Shown here: in pieces, positions 56,039 to 64,000 of the stretch
Layout of the letters: every line of letters starts with the position of its first letter
Numbering within the stretch: position 1 is the first letter of the stretch
Assembly (NCBI RefSeq): GCF_902167145.1
Contig: NC_050097.1
Span: forward strand, 174,808,923 to 174,872,922
Reading direction: 5' to 3'
From: Zea mays
Lineage: Eukaryota; Streptophyta; Magnoliopsida; Poales; Poaceae
Length of the DNA stretch: 64,000 nt
Notes under the pieces: model-generated
The model's input: the letters and a program-made list of their open reading frames with translations, nothing else
What the model was told of the DNA's origin: nothing
The model's database searches: none
Program-made: the position numbers and the translations under genes

Positions 56039-59000
56039 CTAACAAAAGAAGTTGCGGGAATCAAGAATATTGAGCTCATGCCTAAGTTTGGTAAAAGTTT
56101 GTTCATCAAGTGGCTTGGTAAAGATATCGGCTAATTGATCTTTAGTATTAATGTAAGCAATCTCGATATCTCCCTTTTGTTGGTGATCCCTAAGAAAATG
56201 ATACCGAATGGCTATGTGCTTAGTGCGGCTATGCTCGACGGGATTGTCGGCCATTTTGATTGCACTCTCATTATCACATAGCAAAGGAACTTTGGTTAAT
56301 TTGTAACCGTAGTCCCGCAGGGTTTGCCTCATCCATAGTAATTGCGCGCAACAATGACCTGCGACAATGTACTCGGCTTCGGCGGTTGAAAGAGCGACCA
56401 AATTTTGCTTCTTTGAAGCCCAAGACACCAAGGATCTCCCCAAGAACTGGCAAGTCCCTGATGTGCTCTTCCTGTTAATCTTACACCCCGCCCAATCGGC
56501 ATCCGAATAACCAATCAAATCAAATGTGGATCCCCGAGGGTACCAAAGCCCAAACTTAGGAGTATAAGCCAAATATCTCAAGATTCGTTTTACGGCCGTA
56601 AGGTGGGATTCCTTAGGGTCGGATTGGAATCTTGCACACATGCAAACGGAAAGCATAATGTCCGGTCGAGAAGCACATAAATAGAGTAAGGAACCTATCA
56701 TCGACCGGTATACCTTTTGATCCACAGACTTACCTCCTGTGTCGAGGTCGAGATGCCCATTGGTTCCCATGGGTGTCTTGATGGGCTTGGCATCTTTCAT
56801 CCCAAACTTGCTTAGAATATCTTGAGTATACTTCGTTTGGCTAAGGAAGGTGCCCTCTTGGAGTTGCTTCACTTGAAATCCTAAGAAATACTTCAACTCC
56901 CCCATCATAGACATCTCGAATTTCTGTGTCATGATCCTACTAAATTCCTCACAAGTAGATTCGTTAGTAGACCCAAATATGATATCATCAACATAAATTT
57001 GGCATACAAACAAATCATTGTCAAGAGTTTTAGTGAATAGAGTAGGATCGGCCTTGCCGACTTTGAAGCCATTAGCGATAAGGAAATCTCTAAGGCATTC
57101 ATACCATGCTCTTGGGGCTTGCTTGAGCCCATAAAGCGCCTTAGAGAGCTTATAGACATGGTTAGGGTACTTACTATCTTCAAAGCCGGGAGGTTGCTCA
57201 ACATAGACCTCTTCCTTGATTGGTCCATTGAGGAAAGCACTTTTCATGTCCATTTGATAAAGCTTAAAGCCATGGTAAGTAGCATAGGCTAATAATATGC
57301 GAATTGACTCAAGCCTAGCTACGGGTGCATAGGTTTCACCGAAATCCAAACCTTCGACTTGGGAGTATCCTTTGGCCACAAGTCGAGCTTTGTTCCTTGT
57401 CACCACACCATGCTCATCTTGCTTGTTGCGGAAGACCCATTTGGTTCCTACAACATTTTGGTTAGGACGTGGAACTAAGTGCCATACCTCGTTCCTTGTG
57501 AAATTGTTGAGCTCCTCTTGCATCGCCACCACCCAATCCAAATCTTGTAGTGCTTCCTCTACCCTGTGTGGCTCAATAGAGGAAACAAACGAGTAATGCT
57601 CACAAAAATGTGCAACACGAGATCTAGTAGTTACCCCCTTATGAATGTCGCCGAGGATAGTGTCGACGGGGTGATCTCGTTGTATTGCTTGGTGGACTCT
57701 TGGGTGTGGCGGCCTTTGCTCTTCATCCTCCTTGTCTTGATCATTTGCATCTCCCCCTTGATCATTGCGGTCATCTTGAGGTGGCTCATTTGCTTGATCT
57801 TCTACTTCATCAACTTGAGCTTCATCCTCATTTTGAGTTGATGGAGATGCTTGAGTGGAGGAGGATGGTTGATCTTGTGCATTTGGAGGCTCCTTGGATT
57901 CCTTAGGACACACATCCCCAATGGACATGTTCCTTAGCGCGATGCACGGAGCCTCTTCAATACCTATCTCATCAAGATCAACTTGCTCTACTTGAGAGCC
58001 GTTAGTTTCATCAAACACAACGTCACATGAGACTTCAACTAGTCCAGTGGACTTGTTAAAGACCCTATATGCCCTTGTGTTTGAGTCATAACCAAGTAAA
58101 AAGCCTTCTACAGTTTTAGGAGCAAATTTAGATTTTCTACCTCTTTTAACAAGAATAAAGCATTTGCTACCAAAAACTCTAAAATATGAAATGTTGGGCT
58201 TTTTACCGGTTAGGAGTTCATAGGATGTCTTCTTGAGGATTCGGTGAAGATATAACCGGTTGATGGCGTAGCAAGCGGTGTTGACTGCCTCGACCCAAAA
58301 CCGATCCGAAGTCTTGTACTCATCAAGCATGGTCCTTGCCATGCCCAATAGAGTTCGATTCTTCCTCTCCACTACACCATTTTGTTGAGGGGTGTAGGGA
58401 GAAGAGAACTCATGCTTGATGCCCTCCTCCTCAAGAAAGCCTTCAATTTGAGAGTTCTTGAACTCCGTCCCGTTGTCGCTTCTTATTTTCTTGATCCTTA
58501 AGCCGAACTCATTTTGAGCACGTCTCAAGAATCCCTTTAAGGTCTCTTGGGTTTGAGATTTTTCCTGTAAAAAGAATACCCAAGTGAAGCGAGAATAATC
58601 ATCCACAATAACTAGACAGTACTTACTCCCGCCGATGCTTATGTAAGCAATCGGGCCGAATAGATCCATGTGTAGGAGCTCCAGTGGCCTGTCGGTCGTC
58701 ATGATGTTCTTGTGTGGATGATGAGCTCCAACTTGCTTCCCTGCCTGGCACGCGCTACAAATCCTGTCTTTCTCAAAATGAACATTTGTTAATCCTAAAA
58801 TGTGATCTCCCTTTAGAAGCTTATGAAGATTCTTCATTCCAACATGGGCTAGTCGGCGGTGCCAGAGCCAACCCATGTTAGTCTTAGCAATTAAGCAAGT
58901 GTCGAGTTCAGCTCTATCAAAATCTACTAAGTATAGCTGACCCTCTAACACTCCCTTAAATGCTATTGAATCATCACTTCTTCTAAAGACAGTGACACCT

Positions 59001-59281
59001 ACATCAGTGAATAGACAGTTGTAGCCCATTTGACATAATTGTGAAACGGAAAGCAAATTGTAATCTAAAGAATCTACAAGAAAAACATTGGAAATAGAAT
59101 GGTCAGGAGATATAGCTATTTTACCAAGACCTTTGACCAAACCTTGATTTCCATCCCCGAATGTGATCGCTCGTTGGGGATCTTGGTTTTTCTCATATGA
59201 GGAGAACATCTTTTTCTCCCCTGTCATGTGGTTTGTGCACCCGCTGTCGAGTATCCAACTTGAGCCCCCGGATGCATAAAC
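56039..59281 (-). CDS. pol: SA pol polyprotein (protease, integrase, RT, RNase H)
   Basis: Open from just after a TAG at 59282-59284 down to the TGA-side stop at 56039 (about 1,080 codons). The first ATG (59227) lies within the protease motif, so translation probably does not start there. Domain order is copia-type: protease [14 protein letters not shown]-pre-integrase [12 protein letters not shown] with CSACQ, integrase [10 protein letters not shown] / RSDNGTEF / [15 protein letters not shown] with [12 protein letters not shown] and YVDDIIFGS, and RNase H with YSDADWAGC and CDNESAIKM. All catalytic residues I can check are present. How it is expressed relative to gag (frameshift, stop bypass or splicing) is not visible. 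Confidence 0.95.
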   Translation of the reverse strand, partial: VYASGGSSWILDSGCTNHMTGEKKMFSSYEKNQDPQRAITFGDGNQGLVKGLGKIAISPDHSISNVFLVDSLDYNLLSVSQLCQMGYNCLFTDVGVTVFRRSDDSIAFKGVLEGQLYLVDFDRAELDTCLIAKTNMGWLWHRRLAHVGMKNLHKLLKGDHILGLTNVHFEKDRICSACQAGKQVGAHHPHKNIMTTDRPLELLHMDLFGPIAYISIGGSKYCLVIVDDYSRFTWVFFLQEKSQTQETLKGFLRRAQNEFGLRIKKIRSDNGTEFKNSQIEGFLEEEGIKHEFSSPYTPQQNGVVERKNRTLLGMARTMLDEYKTSDRFWVEAVNTACYAINRLYLHRILKKTSYELLTGKKPNISYFRVFGSKCFILVKRGRKSKFAPKTVEGFLLGYDSNTRAYRVFNKSTGLVEVSCDVVFDETNGSQVEQVDLDEIGIEEAPCIALRNMSIGDVCPKESKEPPNAQDQPSSSTQASPSTQNEDEAQVDEVEDQANEPPQDDRNDQGGDANDQDKEDEEQRPPHPRVHQAIQRDHPVDTILGDIHKGVTTRSRVAHFCEHYSFVSSIEPHRVEEALQDLDWVVAMQEELNNFTRNEVWHLVPRPNQNVVGTKWVFRNKQDEHGVVTRNKARLVAKGYSQVEGLDFGETYAPVARLESIRILLAYATYHGFKLYQMDMKSAFLNGPIKEEVYVEQPPGFEDSKYPNHVYKLSKALYGLKQAPRAWYECLRDFLIANGFKVGKADPTLFTKTLDNDLFVCQIYVDDIIFGSTNESTCEEFSRIMTQKFEMSMMGELKYFLGFQVKQLQEGTFLSQTKYTQDILSKFGMKDAKPIKTPMGTNGHLDLDTGGKSVDQKVYRSMIGSLLYLCASRPDIMLSVCMCARFQSDPKESHLTAVKRILRYLAYTPKFGLWYPRGSTFDLIGYSDADWAGCKINRKSTSGTCQFLGRSLVSWASKKQNLVALSTAEAEYIVAGHCCAQLLWMRQTLRDYGYKLTKVPLLCDNESAIKMADNPVEHSRTKHIAIRYHFLRDHQQKGDIEIAYINTKDQLADIFTKPLDEQTFTKLRHELNILDSRNFFC

Positions 59282-59294
59282 CTACAAAACAATT

Positions 59295-61991
59295 TTAGTT
59301 CTTGACTTTAGGTACCCAAACGGTTTTGGGTCCTTTGGCATTAGACACAAGAACTTTGGGTACCCAAACACAAGTCTTTGACCCCTTGTGTTTGCCCCTA
59401 ACAAACTTGGCAACTACCTTGCCGGATTTGTTAGTAAGCACATAAGAAGCATCAAAAGTTTTAAATGAAATGGCATGATCATTTGATGCATTAGGAGTTT
59501 TCTTTCTAGGCAACTTGGCACGGGTTGGTTGCCTAGAGCTAGATGTCTCACCCTTATACATAAAAGCATGATTAGGGCCAGAGTGAGACTTCCTAGAATG
59601 AATTTTCCTAATTTTGCTCTCAGGATAGCCGGCAGGGTACAAAATGTAGCCCTCGTTATCCTGAGGCATGGGAGCCTTTCCCTTAACAAAGTTAGACAAG
59701 TTCTTAGGAGGAGCATTAAGTTTGTCATTGTCTCCCCTTTGGAAGCCAATGCCATCCTTAATGCCAGGGCGTCTCCCATTATAAAGCATGCTACGAGCAA
59801 ATTTAAATTTCTCATTTTCTAAGTTGTGCTCGGCAATTTTAGCATCTAGTTTTGCTATATGATCATTTTGTTGTTTAATTAAAGACATGTGATCATGAAT
59901 AGCATTAACATCAATATCTCTACATCTATCACAAATAGACACATGCTCAATAATAGATGTAGAGGGTTTGCAAGAATTAAGTTCAACAATCTTAGCACGT
60001 AATATATCATTTTTATCTCTAAGATCGGAAATAGTGACATTGCAAACATCAAAATCTTTAGCCTTAGCAATCAAATTATCATTTTCTACTCTAAGGCTAA
60101 CAAGAGAAGTGTTTAATTCTTCAATCCTAGCAAGCAAATCATCTTTATTATCTCTAGGATTGGGAATTGAAATATTACAAACATGTGAATCAACCTTAGC
60201 ATTTAAACTAGCATTTTCATTCCTAAGGTTGTCAACCATCTCACGACAAGTGCTTAGCTCATTAGATAATTTTTCACATTTCTCAATTTCTAGAGCATAA
60301 GCATTTTTAACCTTAACATGCTTTTTATTTTCCTTGATTAGGAAGTCCTCTTGGGAGTCCAAGAGACCATCCTTCTCATGGATGGCACTAATTAATTCAT
60401 TTAATTTTTCCTTTTGTTGCATGTTAAGGTTGGCAAAAAGAGAGCGCAAGTTATCTTCCTCATCACTAGCATTATCATCACTAGAGGATTCATATTTAGT
60501 GGAGGATTTAGATTTAACCTTCTTTTTGCCGTCCTTTGCCATGAGGCACTTGTGGCCGACGTTGGGGAAGAGGAGTCCCTTGGTGACGGCGATGTTGGCG
60601 GCGTCCTCGTCGTCGGAGGAGTCGCTAGAGCTTTCGTCGGAGTCCCACTCCCGACAAACATGGGCATCGCCGCCCTTCTTCTTGTAGTACCTCTTCTTCT
60701 CCTTTCTTCTCCCCTTCTTGTCGTCGTCCCTGTCACTATCACTTGATAATGGACATTTAGCAATAAAGTGATCGGGCTTACCACACTTGTAGCAAACCTT
60801 CTTGGAGCGGGACTTGTAGTCTCTCCCTTTCCTTTGCTTGAGGATTTGGCGGAAGCTCTTGATGACGAGCGCCATTTCCTCATTGTCGAGCTTGGAGGCG
60901 TCTATAGGTTGTCGACTTGGTGTAGCCTCCTCCTTCTTTTCCTCCGTCGCCTTGAATGCGACGGGTTGAGCTTCGGATGTGGAAGGATCATCAAGCTCGT
61001 TGATCTTCCTCGAGCCTTCGATCATGCACTCAAAACTTACAAAATTTCCGATAAATTCCTCGGGGGTCATTTTAGTATATCTAGGATTACCACGAATTAA
61101 TTGAACTTGAGTGGGGTTAAGGAAAATGAGAGATCTTAGAATAACCTTAACCATTTCGTGGTCGTCCCACTTCGTGCTCCCGAGGTTGCGCACTTGGTTC
61201 ACCAAAGTCTTGAGCCGGTTGTACATGTGTTGTGGCTCCTCCCCTTTGCGAAGTCGGAACCGACCGAGCTCCCCCTCGATCGTTTCCCGCTTGGTGATTT
61301 TGGTGAGCTCATCTCCTTCGTGCGCGGTTTTGAGCACATCCCAAACTTCCTTGGCGCTCTTCAACCCTTGAACTTTGTTATACTCCTCTCTACTTAAAGA
61401 GGCGAGGAGTATTGTTGTTGCTTGAGAGTTGAAGTGCTCGATTTGGGCCACCTCATCCTCATCATAGTCTTTATCCCCTACGGATGGTACCTGTGCACCA
61501 AATTCAACAACATCCCATATACTTTTGTGGAGTGAGGTTAGATGAAATCGCATTAAATCACTCCACCTAGCATAATCTTCACCATCAAAAGTTGGTGGTT
61601 TGCCTAATGGGACGGAAAGTAAAGGTGCATTTTTAGAAATGCGAGGGTAATGTAGGGGGATCTTACTAAACTTCTTACGCTCTTGGCATTTAGAAGTTAC
61701 GGAGGGCGCATCGGAGCCGGAGGTCGATGTTGATGAAGTGTCGGTCTCGTAGTAGACCACTTTCCTCATCCTTTTGTGCTTGTCCCCTCTCCGATGTGGC
61801 TTGTGGGAGGAAGATCTCTCCTTCTTCTCTTTGTGGTGCGAAGAAGATTTCTTCTCCTTCCCTTTGTTGGAGGAGCTCTTCTTCTTCTCCTTCCTCTTGG
61901 TGCGGGACTCTTCCGATGAAGTGCTCCCGTGGCTTGTAGTGGGCTTTTCGCCGGTCTCCATCTCCTTCTTGGCGTGATCTCCCGACATCAC
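59295..61991 (-). CDS. gag: SA gag (898 aa)
   Basis: The ATG at 61991 (MMSGDH) is the first after the PBS. Residues 1-110 are Lys/Ser-rich. The capsid-type domain runs about 130-330 (FDGEDYARWSDLM, then GEEPQHMYNRLKTLVNQVR). A zinc knuckle CYKCGKPDHFIAKCP is at about 412-426, then an acidic Ser/Asp stretch, a long coiled coil (about 530-750), and a Lys-rich end with repeats of the WVPK motif. At about 900 residues it is long for copia Gag, as is typical of Sireviruses. It stops at TAA (59295-59297); the pol frame begins 13 bases later in a different frame. Confidence 0.95.
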   Translation of the reverse strand: MMSGDHAKKEMETGEKPTTSHGSTSSEESRTKRKEKKKSSSNKGKEKKSSSHHKEKKERSSSHKPHRRGDKHKRMRKVVYYETDTSSTSTSGSDAPSVTSKCQERKKFSKIPLHYPRISKNAPLLSVPLGKPPTFDGEDYARWSDLMRFHLTSLHKSIWDVVEFGAQVPSVGDKDYDEDEVAQIEHFNSQATTILLASLSREEYNKVQGLKSAKEVWDVLKTAHEGDELTKITKRETIEGELGRFRLRKGEEPQHMYNRLKTLVNQVRNLGSTKWDDHEMVKVILRSLIFLNPTQVQLIRGNPRYTKMTPEEFIGNFVSFECMIEGSRKINELDDPSTSEAQPVAFKATEEKKEEATPSRQPIDASKLDNEEMALVIKSFRQILKQRKGRDYKSRSKKVCYKCGKPDHFIAKCPLSSDSDRDDDKKGRRKEKKRYYKKKGGDAHVCREWDSDESSSDSSDDEDAANIAVTKGLLFPNVGHKCLMAKDGKKKVKSKSSTKYESSSDDNASDEEDNLRSLFANLNMQQKEKLNELISAIHEKDGLLDSQEDFLIKENKKHVKVKNAYALEIEKCEKLSNELSTCREMVDNLRNENASLNAKVDSHVCNISIPNPRDNKDDLLARIEELNTSLVSLRVENDNLIAKAKDFDVCNVTISDLRDKNDILRAKIVELNSCKPSTSIIEHVSICDRCRDIDVNAIHDHMSLIKQQNDHIAKLDAKIAEHNLENEKFKFARSMLYNGRRPGIKDGIGFQRGDNDKLNAPPKNLSNFVKGKAPMPQDNEGYILYPAGYPESKIRKIHSRKSHSGPNHAFMYKGETSSSRQPTRAKLPRKKTPNASNDHAISFKTFDASYVLTNKSGKVVAKFVRGKHKGSKTCVWVPKVLVSNAKGPKTVWVPKVKN

Positions 61992-62021
61992 TTCGAGCGG
62001 TTAGGCTCTAATGAAGCACCG

Positions 62022-62034
62022 GGCTCTGATACCA
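62022..62034 (-). other. SA primer-binding site (initiator Met tRNA)
   Basis: TGGTATCAGAGCC on the - strand, two bases from the 5' LTR. Confidence 0.92.
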
Positions 62035-62036
62035 AT

Positions 62037-63238
62037 TGAAAGTCGCCTAGAGGGGGGGTGAATAGGGCGAAACTGAAATTCTCAAAAATAATCACAACTA
62101 CAAGCCGGGTTAGCGTTAGAAATATAAACGAGTCCGCGAGAGAGGGAGCAAAACAAATCGCAAGCAAATGAAGAGTGTGACACGCGGATTTGTTTTACCG
62201 AGGTTCGGTTCTTGCAAACCTACTCCCCGTTGAGGAGGCCACAAAGGCCGGGTCTCTTTCAACCCTTCCCTCTCTCAAACGATCCCTCGGACCGAGTGAG
62301 CTTCTCTTCTCAAATCACTTGGGAATCAAACTTCCCGCAAGGGCCACCACACAATTGGTGCCTCTCGCCTCAATTACAAGTGAGTGTTTGATCACAAGAA
62401 AGAATCAAGAAAGAAGGAAGCAATCCAAGCGCAAGAGCTCGAAAGAACACAAGCAAATCACTCTCTCTAGTCACTATGGCGTTGTGTGGAATTTGGAGAG
62501 GATTTGATCTCTTTGGTGTGTCTAGAATTGAATACTAGAGCTCTTGTAGTAGTTGGGAAGTAGAGAACTTGGATGCAATGAGTGGTGGGGTGGTTGGGGT
62601 ATTTATAGCCCCAACCACCAAAAGTGGCCGTTGGGAGGCTGTCTGTTTGATGGCGCACCGGACAGTCTGGTGCACACCGGACAGTCCGGTGCCCCCTGCC
62701 ACGTCATCACTGCCGTTGGATTCTGACCGTTGGAGCTTCTGACTTGTGGGCCCGCCTGGGTGTCCGGTGCACACCGGACATGTACTGTTTGCTGTCCGGT
62801 GTGCCAGCATGGGCGATTCTGACTCCTGCGCGCGCTGCGCGCGCATTAAATGCCGTTGCAGGTAGCCGTTGACGCGAAGTAGCCGTTGCTCCGAGGTTGC
62901 ACCGGACAGTCCGGTGCACACCGGACAGTCCGGTGAATTATAGCCGAGTCGCCTCTGAAAATTCCCGAAGGTGGCGAGTTTGAGTCTGAGTCCCCCTGGT
63001 GCACCGAACATGTCCGGTGGCACACCGGACAGTCCGGTGCGCCAGACCAGGGGTGCCTTCGGTTGCCCCTTTTCTCCTTTGTTGAATCCAAAACTTGGTC
63101 TTTTTATTGGCTGAGTGTGAACCTTTTACACCTGTATAATCTATACACTTGGGCAAACTAGTTAGTCCAATTATTTGTGTTGGTCAATTCAACCACCAAA
63201 ATTAATTAGGGACTAGGTGTAAGCCTAATTCCCTTTCA
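62037..63238 (-). repeat. SA 5' LTR (1202 bp)
   Basis: Matches the 3' LTR except for six substitutions and one 9-base insertion near 62838. Followed by AAGTG. Confidence 0.96.
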
Positions 63239-64000
63239 AAGTGCAAAAGGTTACTTGGAATTGAGCTAATATAAATACTTGTAGAATACACATGGATTGT
63301 TTCTTTTATTTTTAACATTTTGGACCACACTTGCACCACATGTTTTGTTTTTGCAAATTCTTTTGTAAATTCTTTTCAAAGTCCTTTTGCAAATAGTCAA
63401 AGGTAAATGAATAAGACTTTGCGAAGCATTTTCAAGATTTGAAATTTTCTCCTCCTGTTTCAAATGCTTTTCCTTTGACTTAAACAAAACTCCCCCTTAC
63501 TGAAATTCTCCTCTTAGTGTTCAAGAGGGTTTTAAGATATTGATTTTGAAAATCTACTCTCTCCCCTTTTTGAACACAAGGAGAAACCAAATTGAAAAAT
63601 TCATATCAATCGGAAAATTCTTTTTAAAATTAGGTGGTGGTGCGGTCCTTTTGCTTTGGGCTAATACTTTCTCCCCCTTTGGCATGAATCGCCAAAAACG
63701 GATACTTGAGTGAAATATAAGCCCTTTTCTAACTACTTTCTCTCCTTTGGCAAATAAAATATGAGTGAAGATTATACCAAAGACGGAGAGATGCTCGGAG
63801 CGATGGCGAAGGATGAGTGACGTAGTGGAAGCCTTTGTCTTTGCCGAAGACTCCAATTCCCTTTCAATATACCTATGACTTGGTTTGAAATTTACTTGAA
63901 AACACATTAGTCATAGCACATGAAAGAGACATGATCAAAGGTATATGAATGAGCTATGTGTGCAAATCAACAAAAGAAGTTCCTAGAATCAAGAATATTT
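63239..64000 (-). mobile_element. Sirevirus SB, continuation of the internal region
   Basis: Continues SB after SA. Sequence is parallel to 55300-56045 of SA, including repeated polypurine tracts near 63446, 63560 and 63670. It leaves the window inside pol. Confidence 0.9.
63967..64000 (-). pseudogene. SB pol, last codons (partial)
   Basis: On the - strand the end reads ILDSRNFFC then TGA (63967-63969), the same ending as SA pol. Whether the rest is intact cannot be told; it is listed as pseudogene only because SA splits the element. Confidence 0.7.

Larger units (their letters stand above)
54025..63238 (-). mobile_element. Sirevirus SA (Ty1/copia, Opie/Ji-like), complete, 9.2 kb
   Basis: Two LTRs (54025-55217 and 62037-63238), a perfect AAGTG duplication (54020-54024 and 63239-63243), PBS, open gag, open pol and a polypurine tract. 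By eye the LTRs differ by six substitutions and a 9-base indel within a GCGC run near 62838 (about 0.5%), so insertion is very recent. All coding parts are open. It is inserted into SB, a relative, 86 bases inside SB's 3' LTR. Confidence 0.96.

Noticed and set aside
59227..59229. The ATG at 59227 as the true start of SA pol
   Set aside because: It lies inside the protease active-site region (after the DSG triad), so starting there would remove the catalytic Asp.

Overview
This is a plant nuclear window. Introns, TATA-box promoters, a nuclear tRNA gene, miniature inverted-repeat elements (MITEs) and nested LTR retrotransposons all say so. The repeat families (Tat-lineage Ty3/gypsy elements with antisense genes, one Grande-like; Opie/Ji-like Sireviruses with CACCGGAC-rich LTRs; Tourist and Stowaway MITEs) point to maize or a close relative. 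Species assignment is inference from family resemblance.

Layout. 1-31747 is a three-level nest of Ty3/gypsy elements, all on the + strand. G1 (1-5074 and 30948-31747, 5' end outside the window) was split by G2 (5075-30947). The 3' LTR of G2 was then split by G3 (16165-29890, complete, about 13.7 kb). Target-site duplications support both insertions: GTCGC/GTCGT for G2 and AGGGG/AGGGG for G3. Both G2 and G3 carry, between pol and the 3' LTR, a long gene on the opposite strand. In G3 this gene is visibly spliced, and a second small antisense ORF has its own TATA box.

31748-49530 is a gene island: two direct-repeat paralogues for secreted invertase/pectin-methylesterase-inhibitor (PMEI) proteins (32538-33278 and 40724-41641) flanking a decayed L1-type LINE; a seven-exon methyltransferase gene of the leucine carboxyl methyltransferase type (42762-47529) with three MITEs in its introns; and a tRNA-Glu(CTC) gene on the - strand (47921-47993). 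MITEs, short tandem duplications, a long (TA)n tract and a Helitron-like repeat fill the spaces.

49531-64000 is a second three-level nest, of Ty1/copia Sireviruses: SC (+ strand) split by SB (- strand), split in turn by SA (- strand, 54025-63238, complete, TSD AAGTG). SC and SB run out of the window. SA has open gag and pol frames and LTRs differing by about six substitutions and one indel in 1.2 kb, so it is young and may be autonomous. By hand comparison the LTR pairs diverge by about 0.5% (SA), 2.5% (G3) and 5-6% (first part of G2), which agrees with the nesting order of the gypsy nest.

Function. The host genes do not form a pathway. The PMEI proteins are probably apoplastic regulators of invertase or pectin methylesterase, the methyltransferase is probably organelle-targeted, and the tRNA serves translation. 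The remainder is retroelement biology and its decay.
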